Positions 1 to 6,589 of a stretch of DNA of 8,904 nucleotides are shown here, piece by piece. The notes under the pieces were generated by a model. The model saw only the letters and a program-made list of their open reading frames with translations. It made no database searches and had not been told where the DNA came from. Source of the DNA: Alphaproteobacteria bacterium (GTDB lineage Bacteria; Pseudomonadota; Alphaproteobacteria; Micavibrionales; CSBR16-224). Both the position numbers and the translations under genes were made by a program. The stretch is from assembly GCA_006226225.1 (NCBI GenBank), contig SBHI01000210.1, positions 1 to 8,904 on the forward strand, read 5' to 3'. The stretch's first letter is position 1. The number at the start of each line of letters is the position of its first letter.

Positions 1-549
1 AACACAATGGATGAGGAAGACCTCGCCAATCTTTTGTATAAATACGGCGATGAGAAAAAATCCCGCCGCATCGCCCGCCGCATTGTCGAGGCCCGCGTCG
101 AACAACGGATCGAAACAACAGTCGCACTGGCAGAGATCATTCGCCGTGCCCTGCCGCCGAAGCGCGGTGACAAAATCGATCCCTCCACCCGCAGTTTTCA
201 AGCCCTGCGCATCGCCGTCAATGACGAACTGGGAGAGTTGGAACGCGGGCTAAATGCCGCCGCGAAAATTCTAAAACCCGGGGGTATTCTGGCGGTTGTA
301 ACCTTCCACTCACTGGAAGACCGCATCGTCAAAAATTTCTTCCGCACCCATGCCGCCCCGAAAACGCATGTGTCGCGTTATGCCCCGGCAGACCGCGCAG
401 CGGAAGCACTTGCGGAGGCCAATGCCTTTCCCTTCCGGCTGGAGCAACGAAAACCGGAAACCGCAAGCGAAGAAGAAATCAAACGCAACCCGCGCTCACG
501 CTCGGCCAATCTGCGCTGGGCTATCAGGACGGAAACGCCATGGACATGA
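1..549 (+). CDS. rsmH: RsmH (MraW), 16S rRNA (cytosine1402-N4)-methyltransferase, 3' part
   Basis: RsmH is the SAM-dependent enzyme that N4-methylates C1402 of 16S rRNA in the ribosomal P site; it is cytoplasmic and normally sits near the start of the dcw cluster. The open frame runs in from the left edge (first codons N-T-M-D-E-E-D-L), so the start and the N-terminal SAM-binding part are outside the window; the ATG at 7 is internal. About 182 C-terminal residues are seen. Recognisable family blocks are 'KYGDEKKSRRIARRIVEAR', 'DPSTRSFQALRIAVNDELGE', 'GGILAVVTFHSLEDRIVKNF' and, close to the end, 'NPRSRSANLRW'. The C-terminus looks complete and undamaged. The stop TGA (547-549) lies inside the start of the next gene, which suggests a shared transcript and translational coupling. 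The identification is firm from these blocks. Confidence 0.96.
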   Translation, partial: NTMDEEDLANLLYKYGDEKKSRRIARRIVEARVEQRIETTVALAEIIRRALPPKRGDKIDPSTRSFQALRIAVNDELGELERGLNAAAKILKPGGILAVVTFHSLEDRIVKNFFRTHAAPKTHVSRYAPADRAAEALAEANAFPFRLEQRKPETASEEEIKRNPRSRSANLRWAIRTETPWT

Positions 550-1586
550 AGGATATTTTCAACACCGCCAAAGAAGAAGCCCTGTTCCACAGTGATCCGC
601 TCTGGCTGGGCGGCGATGGCGCTTCTTCCGTCGATTTAGGAGACGGGCGGATTTTGTGGCTATTCGGTGACAGTTTTATTGCCGCCGATGAAAACACCGC
701 GCGCGTTGATGCGACAATGGTGCGCAACAGCCTTGCCATCCAGACCGGAAACGATCCTGCCACAGCGAAAATGGATTTTTACTGGCGTGACAATCAAAAT
801 GCCCCGCCCTCTTCCTTTTTTCCCGAAAGCGGTGATGACACATGGCTTTGGCCGGGGCATGGCATACGGCTTGATGACGGCAGTCTGCTGATTTTTGCGA
901 TGCGCATTCGCGAAACAGACCATGCCGCCGATGCAGAGCCCGACCCGCTGGGGTTTGAAACCGTTGAATATCTCGCCATTGCCATCGATAACCCAGATGA
1001 TAACCCTGCCGACTGGAATTTACAGACACTGACCCCGCCCGACAACCGGTCCGGCATCATTTTCGGCGCAGGCGGCATTGTCAAAGACGATGATTATCTT
1101 TATGTGCTTGGCGCGCGCGATGCCGCCCCTGAAAAACCTGTATATGCCGCACGTTGGCCGCTGGACAGTCTTGCAGAAAAAGACTTAAGTGCTGTTGAGT
1201 ACTGGTGCGGCGATAAATGGAACAAAGATATCGATGAAGCCGTACCGCTGTTTGACAATGCGCAAACGGAAATGTCGCTGCATTATGACCCCGACCGCAG
1301 CGAATATGTGTGCATCCAGACAAGCGGTTTCGGCGATACCTCGCTGACCGTCCGCTATGCCGCCCGCCCCGAAGGATTGTGGAGCGAGCCGGAAACAATC
1401 TGCGACCTGCCCAGACATCAGAATAAAAACCTGATTTCCTATGCCGGCAAGGCACATCCGCATCTAACGACAGAAAACGGCACATTACTAAGCTATGTCA
1501 CGAATAGCCTGAATATTCAGGATATTTTTGATGATGACAGCCTGTACTATCCGCGTTTTGTCAAATTCCCCACCAAGAAGCATTGA
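540..1586 (+). CDS. Beta-propeller-like protein, resembles DUF4185/DUF5005-type glycosidase-like domains
   Basis: A 348-residue protein with no signal peptide or membrane segment, so probably cytoplasmic. It is acidic and rich in Asp, Trp and Gly. It has the repeated 'DDGSLLIF / DDDYLYVLGARD / NGTLLSYVTN' strand pattern of beta-propellers. An early 'GDGRILWLFGDSFI' (35-47) is followed by 'RNSLAIQ' (62-68), then 'WPGHGIRLDDGSLLIFAMRI' (104-123), 'GIIFGAGGIVKDDDYLYVLG' (172-191), 'SLHYDPDRSEYVCIQT' (246-261) and 'YAGKAHPHL' (301-309). This order resembles five-bladed DUF4185/DUF5005 domains, which are distantly related to glycoside hydrolases; the assignment is by eye and no activity is claimed. 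Start: AGGA at 526-529 is 10 bases before ATG 540. A second in-frame ATG at 546 forms an ATGA overlap with the rsmH stop but has poorer spacing. It is an unusual passenger between rsmH and ftsL. The CDS is certain; the family is moderately supported. Confidence 0.7.
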   Translation: MDMKDIFNTAKEEALFHSDPLWLGGDGASSVDLGDGRILWLFGDSFIAADENTARVDATMVRNSLAIQTGNDPATAKMDFYWRDNQNAPPSSFFPESGDDTWLWPGHGIRLDDGSLLIFAMRIRETDHAADAEPDPLGFETVEYLAIAIDNPDDNPADWNLQTLTPPDNRSGIIFGAGGIVKDDDYLYVLGARDAAPEKPVYAARWPLDSLAEKDLSAVEYWCGDKWNKDIDEAVPLFDNAQTEMSLHYDPDRSEYVCIQTSGFGDTSLTVRYAARPEGLWSEPETICDLPRHQNKNLISYAGKAHPHLTTENGTLLSYVTNSLNIQDIFDDDSLYYPRFVKFPTKKH

Positions 1587-1610
1587 CATATGTCACATTA
1601 TTATGATAAC
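1583..1610 (+). promoter_or_regulatory. Possible sigma70-type promoter for the paralogue pair
   Basis: A consensus -35 TTGACA (1583-1588) overlaps the stop codon of the beta-propeller gene. GATAAC (1605-1610), a 4/6 match to the -10 consensus, follows after 16 bases. A start of transcription near 1617 would leave a leader of about 35 bases before the TTG start at 1653. The -35 also lies in a 12-base perfect palindrome, TGACATATGTCA (1584-1595), which could alternatively be an operator half-site pair. The surrounding 66-base gap is AT-rich compared with the genes. This is a sequence match only. Confidence 0.35.
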
Positions 1611-1636
1611 AATTCTCTTTTGCACGACAGAGAATG

Positions 1637-1644
1637 AAAGGGAG
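1637..1644 (+). promoter_or_regulatory. Ribosome binding site that selects a TTG start
   Basis: AAAGGGAG at 1637-1644 is a strong Shine-Dalgarno-like stretch. It lies 8 bases from the in-frame TTG at 1653 but 14 bases from the ATG at 1659, so spacing favours the non-ATG start and a protein longer by two residues. Confidence 0.6.
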
Positions 1645-1652
1645 CATCCGCA

Positions 1653-2219
1653 TTGGATATGCCCGACACAAATCCGAAGCACGAGATGTCCGAAGAGGCC
1701 GCCCTTGTCAATCTGAACCTCAGAGTGGCAAACAGCCTGCATGATGTCTATGACATCCTGACAGGTGCTTTCGCCGATTTGTCCCCCGCCGACAAAGCCG
1801 CCATCGTTCGTAATGAATTTTTTGACGATCCGCATAATGACGAAGCCATGATCCGCGAAGTGCTGGATAATATTCACAAGTCCGGAAACAGTCCTGACAA
1901 CGCCCTGCAAACCTATATCATGGCGGAAATCTTCGCCGCACTGGCGGAAAATAATGACCCCTTCCCGCTGCTGGAGCCTCTGCAAAAACATCTGGGCCGC
2001 CTGACGGATGCGGAATATGCCCGCCCCGCGAAATTGAGCGAAGCCTTTCAGGAAGCCATCATGGAAACGCTGGGAATTGAACCGCCGGATAACCAGAAAA
2101 TGGCGATTGATGTGCGCAATCCCTTCGCAGCACAGGCGCAGAAATCCGCCATGAAAGAAACAGATCAAACACCCACACATGCCAATCTGAGGCGCTATCT
2201 TGGGCGCAGCGGGCAATAA
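1653..2219 (+). CDS. Unknown small acidic protein, first of a tandem paralogous pair
   Basis: A 188-residue protein of no family I recognise, read from TTG at 1653 (see the ribosome binding site entry); ATG 1659 would shorten it by two residues. It has no signal peptide or membrane segment, is predicted largely helical, and is acidic over the first 150 residues. Residues 90-141 ('MAEIFAALAE…EAIMETLG') align without gaps to residues 97-148 of the next gene product, with 23 of 52 identical by hand count and the shared core 'G.LTD.EY.RP..LS.A.Q.A'. After this core comes 'NPFAAQAQKS' (156-165), a polar linker, and a basic C-terminal 'THANLRRYLGRSGQ' (175-188). The linker and tail layout recurs in the paralogue. 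Only 18 bases separate it from the next gene, so the two are very likely co-transcribed. Codon use looks native. The gene is well supported; its function is unknown. Confidence 0.85.
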   Translation: MDMPDTNPKHEMSEEAALVNLNLRVANSLHDVYDILTGAFADLSPADKAAIVRNEFFDDPHNDEAMIREVLDNIHKSGNSPDNALQTYIMAEIFAALAENNDPFPLLEPLQKHLGRLTDAEYARPAKLSEAFQEAIMETLGIEPPDNQKMAIDVRNPFAAQAQKSAMKETDQTPTHANLRRYLGRSGQ

Positions 2220-2237
2220 TCTAAAAGGATCATACTG

Positions 2238-2837
2238 ATGATGGATGAGGATAAACTGAACGCGCTATCTCCTGCCGTGCGGGCACTTGCCGATAAAATT
2301 GAGGAAACGCGTAAAGCCGCAGATGTCTTGCAAATCATGCGCACAGATTTCACCGCCCTGACGACGGAAGAGCAAGAAGAAATGGCCAAAGACTATTTCA
2401 TGGCGGAAATGGATATTGATAATCCGGAATTTATCGCCATGCTCAGCGCACAATTTTCCTCTCTGCAACAAATGCAGCTGCTGGAAATGGAAGATGAAGA
2501 AGATATCGTCATCGGCAACTATGTTTTGGCCGAGGTTTTTTCCATCATCGCCAAAACGGATTGCACATCGCCGCTTATACCTGCCATGGAAAAATATATC
2601 GGTGCCTTGACGGATGAAGAATACCGCCGTCCTGAAGCACTTTCTCTGGCTCTGCAACAAGCCTTTCAAGAGGCTCTGGGCAATACCAGCGACAATGATG
2701 ATAAACAATCCGCCTTTGTACCCGGTGATCTGAAGAATCCGTTCCGCGCCGCGGCTGAAAAAGCCGCACAGGAAAACAAGCCGCCTTCCGTGCCGTCACA
2801 TGCCTCCCTGCGGAGCTATCTCGGCAAGAAAAAATAG
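2238..2837 (+). CDS. Unknown small acidic protein, second of a tandem paralogous pair
   Basis: A 199-residue, strongly acidic, predicted helical, cytoplasmic protein, paralogous to the gene just upstream. Start ATG 2238 has AGGA (2226-2229) 8 bases ahead; ATG 2241 directly after is a poorer alternative. The N-terminal half (about 12-96) has helical stretches such as 'AVRALADKIEETRKAADVLQ' and a very acidic 'EMEDEEDI' (83-90), and aligns only loosely with its partner. Residues 97-148 carry the shared core ('IGALTDEEYRRPEALSLALQQ'). The tail again has 'NPFRAAAEKAA' (167-177) and 'SHASLRSYLGKKK' (187-199). Conservation of the far C-terminal 'HA.LR.YLG' after a divergent linker suggests a short binding motif; that is inference. 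I do not recognise the family. The stop is followed by a gap with promoter and terminator signals, so this may be the last gene of the upstream unit. Confidence 0.87.
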   Translation: MMDEDKLNALSPAVRALADKIEETRKAADVLQIMRTDFTALTTEEQEEMAKDYFMAEMDIDNPEFIAMLSAQFSSLQQMQLLEMEDEEDIVIGNYVLAEVFSIIAKTDCTSPLIPAMEKYIGALTDEEYRRPEALSLALQQAFQEALGNTSDNDDKQSAFVPGDLKNPFRAAAEKAAQENKPPSVPSHASLRSYLGKKK

Positions 2838-2870
2838 CGCGCGCCACCGCTCTGAAGCAGGACGGCCTCC

Positions 2871-2899
2871 TTGCCGCCGCGGCTTTTTTCCCCTATACT
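2871..2899 (+). promoter_or_regulatory. Possible sigma70-type promoter upstream of ftsL
   Basis: TTGCCG (2871-2876, 4/6 match to TTGACA) and TATACT (2894-2899, 5/6 match to TATAAT) are separated by exactly 17 bases. Transcription would begin near 2906, about 70 bases before the ftsL ATG at 2977. It is the best promoter candidate in the 139-base gap and would give ftsL-ftsI-murE a supply independent of rsmH and the insert. It overlaps the weak terminator-like hairpin at 2873-2889. Confidence 0.45.
2873..2889 (+). terminator. Weak terminator-like hairpin after the paralogue pair
   Basis: A 4-bp all-GC stem GCCG/CGGC (2873-2876 with 2880-2883) and a 3-base loop are followed directly by six T (2884-2889). 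The T-run is good but the stem is very short, so at most partial termination is likely. The same bases contain the -35 box of the candidate ftsL promoter. Confidence 0.3.
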
Positions 2900-2906
2900 G
2901 GAATTT

Positions 2907-2925
2907 GCGGCAGCTCTGCCGTTTT
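2907..2925 (+). terminator. Hairpin with short T-run in the ftsL leader
   Basis: A 5-bp stem CGGCA/TGCCG (2908-2912 with 2917-2921) closes a GCTC loop. It can gain one G-T pair and is followed by TTTTCTCTCC. It could be a weak terminator for read-through from upstream or, if the promoter at 2871-2899 is used, a hairpin at the very 5' end of the ftsL mRNA. A second small palindrome, CCGGTTTTCCGG (2930-2941), follows. The rest of the 139-base gap shows no gene. Confidence 0.3.
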
Positions 2926-2976
2926 CTCTCCGGTTTTCCGGCACGTCCGTTTCCTTTTTCTATACTTGTCAGACCC

Positions 2977-3396
2977 ATGAAAGACTATATTTTTGCCATT
3001 TTCTGGTTTTGCCTCGCCGGTTTGTCCGGTGCTGCGCTGTATTATACCAGCGAGCAAACCCATATCACCGCCAAGGATATTGCGGAAATACGGGCAGAAA
3101 CAACGGAAACACGGCATGACATCGCCGTGTTGTCGGCGGAGTACTGGCGTCTGACGGCTCCCGCAAGATTGGAGGCACTGGCGGCACGGCTGATGCCGGA
3201 TTTACAGCCAATGACAGGAGAACAGCTTCTTCCGCCCCTTCCTGCGGCAAAATCCGCAGCCGCAGGCAAACATCCGGCTCTCTCTTCGGTCAAGGATCTG
3301 ATCGACAATCTTCTTGAAACGGATGACCATACCGGTCTGTCCGATGCGCAACAACAAAAAGCGGTGCTGGCACAAAATGCACAAAACACTCCCTGA
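2977..3396 (+). CDS. ftsL: FtsL, cell division protein (septal ring)
   Basis: FtsL is a small bitopic inner-membrane protein. With FtsB and FtsQ it forms the complex that activates septal peptidoglycan synthesis by FtsW-FtsI. The 139-residue product has a short cytoplasmic start, a membrane helix at about 4-22 ('YIFAIFWFCLAGLSGAALYY'), then a periplasmic helical, coiled-coil-prone stretch (about 30-60). The latter ends in 'LSAEYWRLTAPARLEALAARLM', a pattern typical of alphaproteobacterial FtsL ('L..E...L..P.RLE.LA'). The low-complexity tail is Ala/Pro/Gln rich. The open frame extends up to an ATG at 2800, but that would add 59 Arg/Pro-rich residues and overlap the previous gene, so ATG 2977 is chosen. 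No convincing Shine-Dalgarno precedes it. Its position directly before ftsI supports the call strongly, since FtsL sequence alone is poorly conserved. The ftsL and ftsI frames overlap by 20 bases. Confidence 0.88.
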   Translation: MKDYIFAIFWFCLAGLSGAALYYTSEQTHITAKDIAEIRAETTETRHDIAVLSAEYWRLTAPARLEALAARLMPDLQPMTGEQLLPPLPAAKSAAAGKHPALSSVKDLIDNLLETDDHTGLSDAQQQKAVLAQNAQNTP

Positions 3397-5065
3397 TAAC
3401 AGCGGCCATATCACGCTGGACGGGCAGCGCCACGGCTTCCTGCAAAAAGCGCATCTGCGCATGGCAATGGTGACCTGTGTGCTGATGCTGGGCTTCGCCG
3501 CAATTGCATGGCGGCTGGCACAGTTAAGCCTGATCGGTGTTTACGCCCCCGATGCCGCAACGGCCGGACAAATGCAGACGGCAGGCGTCATCGCCTTGCG
3601 CGGCAGTATCACCGACCGCAATGGCGAGAATATTGCCACCACTTTGCGCATGCCGTCTCTTTACGCCGATCCCACGCTTGTCAGCAATGCCGACACGCTG
3701 GCCCGCGCGTTGTCAAAAATTCTGCCCGTCACGCCAGCAGCCGTCAAAAACGATCTTGCGCGCGGCGGCCGCTTCGTCTGGCTATACCGCAATCTGACAC
3801 CCAAACAACAGCAGCAGATCAATGACCTCGGCTATCCCGAACTGGGATTCCGCGACGAATACCGCCGCATTTATCCGCAAGGAAATCTGCTGTCGCATGT
3901 GCTGGGTTATACCGACAGTGACGGCAACGGCATCGCAGGACTGGAAAAACAATATAACGGCTTGCTAAATGAGGGCGACGTGCTGCATACCACGCTGGAT
4001 ATCCGCGTGCAGAACATCCTGAAACGCGCCGTGCAACAGTCCGTTACCCGCTTTCAAGCCATCGGCGGCGCAGGCATTATGATGGATATCAAAACCGGCG
4101 AAATTATCGCCATGGTCTCCTTGCCCGATTTCGATCCGCATAATCCTGCGGATGCGCCTGCGGAAAAACGCTTTAACCGCAATACCACCGGAGTCTTTGA
4201 AATGGGCTCGACCTTCAAGATTTTCTCTATCGCCGCCGCACTGCAAAAAGGCGCAACCACACCGGATGAAGTATTTGACGCGACGGCGCCGCTGCGCATC
4301 GGCCGCCATACCATCCGCGATTTCCATGCAGAGAAACGTCCGATGACGGTGCGCGAAATTTTTCTGCATTCCTCCAATATCGGTACGGCACTGATTGCGC
4401 AAAAACTGGGATCGGACAATCTGCAAAATTTCTTCCGCGACCTCGGACTTTTCTCCCGCGTCCATATTGACCTGCCCGAACGCGCCTTACCGCTGGCACC
4501 GCGCCGCTGGGGCGAGGCCGCAACCGCAACCGCCTCTTACGGTCACGGCTTTGCCGTTACACCGCTGCATTTGACGGTCGGCGCCGCCGCCATCGTCAAT
4601 AACGGGCTTTTGCTGCCACCGACACTGACACCGAAACCGCAGCTGAAAACACCGGCTGCACGGATTATCTCTCCGCAAACTTCCGCCGTCATGCGCAGCA
4701 TGCTGGAAGATGTGACAGCCAAAGGTACAGGTAAAAACGCCGTTCCCGCCGGATACCGTGTCGGCGGCAAAACCGGAACGGCGGAGAAAGTCGTCAACGG
4801 ACGCTACAAACGCAAGGCGCTCTACTCATCCTTCATCGGCTTTTTCCCTATGGACAGACCGCGATATGTGCTACTTGTCAGTATAGACGAACCACAGGGA
4901 CGCAAGGACACCTTCGGCTATGCCACGGGCGGCTGGACAGCCGCCCCCGTCGTCAGGCAGGTCATTACCGAAGCCGCCCCGCTGCTGGGTATTGCGTCCG
5001 ACAATATGACTTACGGAGGCTTGAGAGACTATGTCGCTGCCATCAGCCAGACAAACGCAGAATGA
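3377..5065 (+). CDS. ftsI: FtsI (PBP3), septal peptidoglycan D,D-transpeptidase
   Basis: FtsI is the class B penicillin-binding protein that crosslinks septal murein in the periplasm, working with FtsW and the FtsQLB complex. The chosen start gives 562 residues, a usual length. There is a cytoplasmic N-terminus of about 28 residues and one membrane anchor at about 29-46 ('MAMVTCVLMLGFAAIAWRL'). The dimerisation/pedestal domain begins at 'RGSITDRNGE' (75-84). The transpeptidase domain has the catalytic S278-T-F-K281, S332-S-N334 and K465-T-G-T motifs, all intact, so it should be active and beta-lactam sensitive. In-frame ATGs at 3314, 3323 and 3344 would lengthen the protein inside ftsL. ATG 3377 gives the smallest overlap (20 bases) and the usual tail length, but has no clear Shine-Dalgarno, which suggests coupling to ftsL translation. 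The 3' end overlaps murE by 35 bases. Confidence 0.96.
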   Translation: MHKTLPDNSGHITLDGQRHGFLQKAHLRMAMVTCVLMLGFAAIAWRLAQLSLIGVYAPDAATAGQMQTAGVIALRGSITDRNGENIATTLRMPSLYADPTLVSNADTLARALSKILPVTPAAVKNDLARGGRFVWLYRNLTPKQQQQINDLGYPELGFRDEYRRIYPQGNLLSHVLGYTDSDGNGIAGLEKQYNGLLNEGDVLHTTLDIRVQNILKRAVQQSVTRFQAIGGAGIMMDIKTGEIIAMVSLPDFDPHNPADAPAEKRFNRNTTGVFEMGSTFKIFSIAAALQKGATTPDEVFDATAPLRIGRHTIRDFHAEKRPMTVREIFLHSSNIGTALIAQKLGSDNLQNFFRDLGLFSRVHIDLPERALPLAPRRWGEAATATASYGHGFAVTPLHLTVGAAAIVNNGLLLPPTLTPKPQLKTPAARIISPQTSAVMRSMLEDVTAKGTGKNAVPAGYRVGGKTGTAEKVVNGRYKRKALYSSFIGFFPMDRPRYVLLVSIDEPQGRKDTFGYATGGWTAAPVVRQVITEAAPLLGIASDNMTYGGLRDYVAAISQTNAE

Positions 5066-6536
5066 AACCACCCTGCACGACCTTGCCGCAGCCCTGCCCG
5101 CAGGCATGATTGATACAAGCGGCGCACCGGTAAATATCAGCATTTCCGGATTGACGCTCGACTCCCGCAAAGCCGCAGCTGGCTTTTTGTTTGCCGCATT
5201 AAAAGGCGACAAGCTGGACGGCCATGCTTTCATTCCGCAAGCCATCGAAAACGGGGCAATCTGCGTACTGATTGGAACCGATGACCCCGCCCCGCAAAAT
5301 ATCGCCGTCTTGCGTGCGGAAAATCCGCGCCGCGCTTTTTCGCTGCTGGTCGCCGCTTTCTACAAAATCCAGCCGGAATTTATCACCGCCGTCACCGGAA
5401 CAAACGGCAAAACCTCGACCGTGCAGTTCTGCCGCCAGATCTGGGAAAGACTAAATCTCAACGCCGCCTGTCTTGGAACATTAGGGGTCACCGCCCCCGC
5501 ACTGGGCATGACCGAAGACGGCAGTATCACCACCCCCGACCCCGAAAGCCTTCACCGCATTCTTGCCGATCTATCCGCAAAGGATTGCAACCATCTGGCT
5601 ATGGAGGCTTCCAGCCACGGGCTTGACCAATATCGTCTGGACGGCGTACGCATTTCCGCCGCAGGTTTTACCAATCTGACACATGATCATCTGGACTATC
5701 ACAAAACGCTGGAGAATTACCTCGCCGCAAAAACAAGATTGTTTACCGATCTGCTTCCCGCAGACGGCACGGCGGTTTTAAATATGGATGATCCCGTTTA
5801 CGAACAGCTGGCCGAGGCCTGTGCGGATAAAACCATCGTGACCTATAGCCTGAAAAACCCTGAGGCCGATTTTGCCGTCACACGGCGTATGCCGAAAGCG
5901 GACGGGCAGGATATTACGCTGACTGTCTTCGGCCGTGAATACGAGCTGTTCTTCCCGCGGGTCGGTGCCTTTCAGCTTTATAACGCGCTTTGCGCCGCCG
6001 CGCTCGTGATGGCCGAGGCGGACTGTCCACCTGCACAAGTCATTCTATCACTAGAGCATCTCGCCCCCGTGCGCGGACGTATGGAATATGTCGGTTCTCC
6101 CACAGGCATCAATGCCGGTATTTATGTTGATTACGCCCACACACCCGATGCGCTGGAAAATGTGCTGACCGCGCTGCGCCCGCATACGCAAAGCCGCCTT
6201 TACGCACTGATCGGCTGCGGCGGCGACCGTGACCGCAGCAAACGCCCCATCATGGGTGAAACAGCCGCAAAATTCTCCGACCATGTCATCGTCACAGATG
6301 ACAATCCGCGCAGCGAAGAACCTGCTGCCATCCGCGTCGAGGTGATGACCGGCTGTCCTGATGCCGAAAATATCGGCGACCGCAAGGAAGCGATTTTCCA
6401 CGCCGTATCACTGTTGAAAGACGGTGATGTGCTGGTTGTCAGCGGCAAAGGGCACGAACAGGGGCAGAAAATCGGTGACAAAATTATCCCCTTCGATGAT
6501 GCCGAAACAGTGCGCGCCGCCATTTCCGCCTCTTGA
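5031..6536 (+). CDS. murE: MurE, UDP-MurNAc-L-Ala-D-Glu:meso-diaminopimelate ligase
   Basis: MurE is a cytoplasmic ATP-dependent amino-acid ligase that adds the third residue of the peptidoglycan stem peptide. The product has 501 residues, a normal length. The N-terminal UDP-binding domain includes 'SGLTLDSRKAAAGFLFAALKG'. The central ATPase domain has the P-loop G-T-N-G-K-T-S (123-129), 'EASSHGLDQYRLDGV', and K234 in 'AAKTRLF', the lysine that is carbamylated in this family. The C-terminal domain has 'VDYAHTPDALENVL', 'GCGGDRDRSKRPIMG' and 'GKGHEQGQ'. D424-N-P-R427 is the motif that recognises meso-diaminopimelate rather than lysine, so the wall is probably of A1gamma type. ATG 5031 is preceded by GGAGG (5015-5019) at 11 bases. 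The start lies inside ftsI, so the two are probably coupled. No murF follows. Confidence 0.97.
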   Translation: MSLPSARQTQNETTLHDLAAALPAGMIDTSGAPVNISISGLTLDSRKAAAGFLFAALKGDKLDGHAFIPQAIENGAICVLIGTDDPAPQNIAVLRAENPRRAFSLLVAAFYKIQPEFITAVTGTNGKTSTVQFCRQIWERLNLNAACLGTLGVTAPALGMTEDGSITTPDPESLHRILADLSAKDCNHLAMEASSHGLDQYRLDGVRISAAGFTNLTHDHLDYHKTLENYLAAKTRLFTDLLPADGTAVLNMDDPVYEQLAEACADKTIVTYSLKNPEADFAVTRRMPKADGQDITLTVFGREYELFFPRVGAFQLYNALCAAALVMAEADCPPAQVILSLEHLAPVRGRMEYVGSPTGINAGIYVDYAHTPDALENVLTALRPHTQSRLYALIGCGGDRDRSKRPIMGETAAKFSDHVIVTDDNPRSEEPAAIRVEVMTGCPDAENIGDRKEAIFHAVSLLKDGDVLVVSGKGHEQGQKIGDKIIPFDDAETVRAAISAS

Positions 6537-6589
6537 GTTCCGCCGCAAAAACGGCCATATTGGCTGCCTGAAAAAGGATAAAAAAGACC

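Noticed and set aside
1593..2216. 207-residue open frame on the minus strand
   Set aside because: It is the mirror of the first paralogue gene, with low-complexity His/Phe/Cys-rich translation and no ribosome site. The plus-strand frame has a paralogue next door, which proves it coding.
2936..2966. Second promoter with TATACT at 2961-2966
   Set aside because: The -10 is good, but no acceptable -35 lies 16-19 bases upstream (CCGGCA or TTCCGG only). Kept only as part of the finding on the ftsL leader.
2800..2976. Upstream extension of ftsL to an ATG at 2800
   Set aside because: It would add 59 Arg/Pro/Cys-rich residues ahead of the membrane helix, overlap the previous gene by 38 bases and contain the promoter-like signals. 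ATG 2977 gives a normal FtsL.
3314..3376. Longer FtsI using ATG 3314, 3323 or 3344
   Set aside because: All lie inside ftsL and give an unusually long overlap without a ribosome site; ATG 3377 gives the usual cytoplasmic tail length. The start still cannot be fixed with certainty.
3965..4465. 166-residue open frame on the minus strand within ftsI
   Set aside because: Antisense shadow of the FtsI transpeptidase domain, where the active-site motifs are clear on the plus strand.
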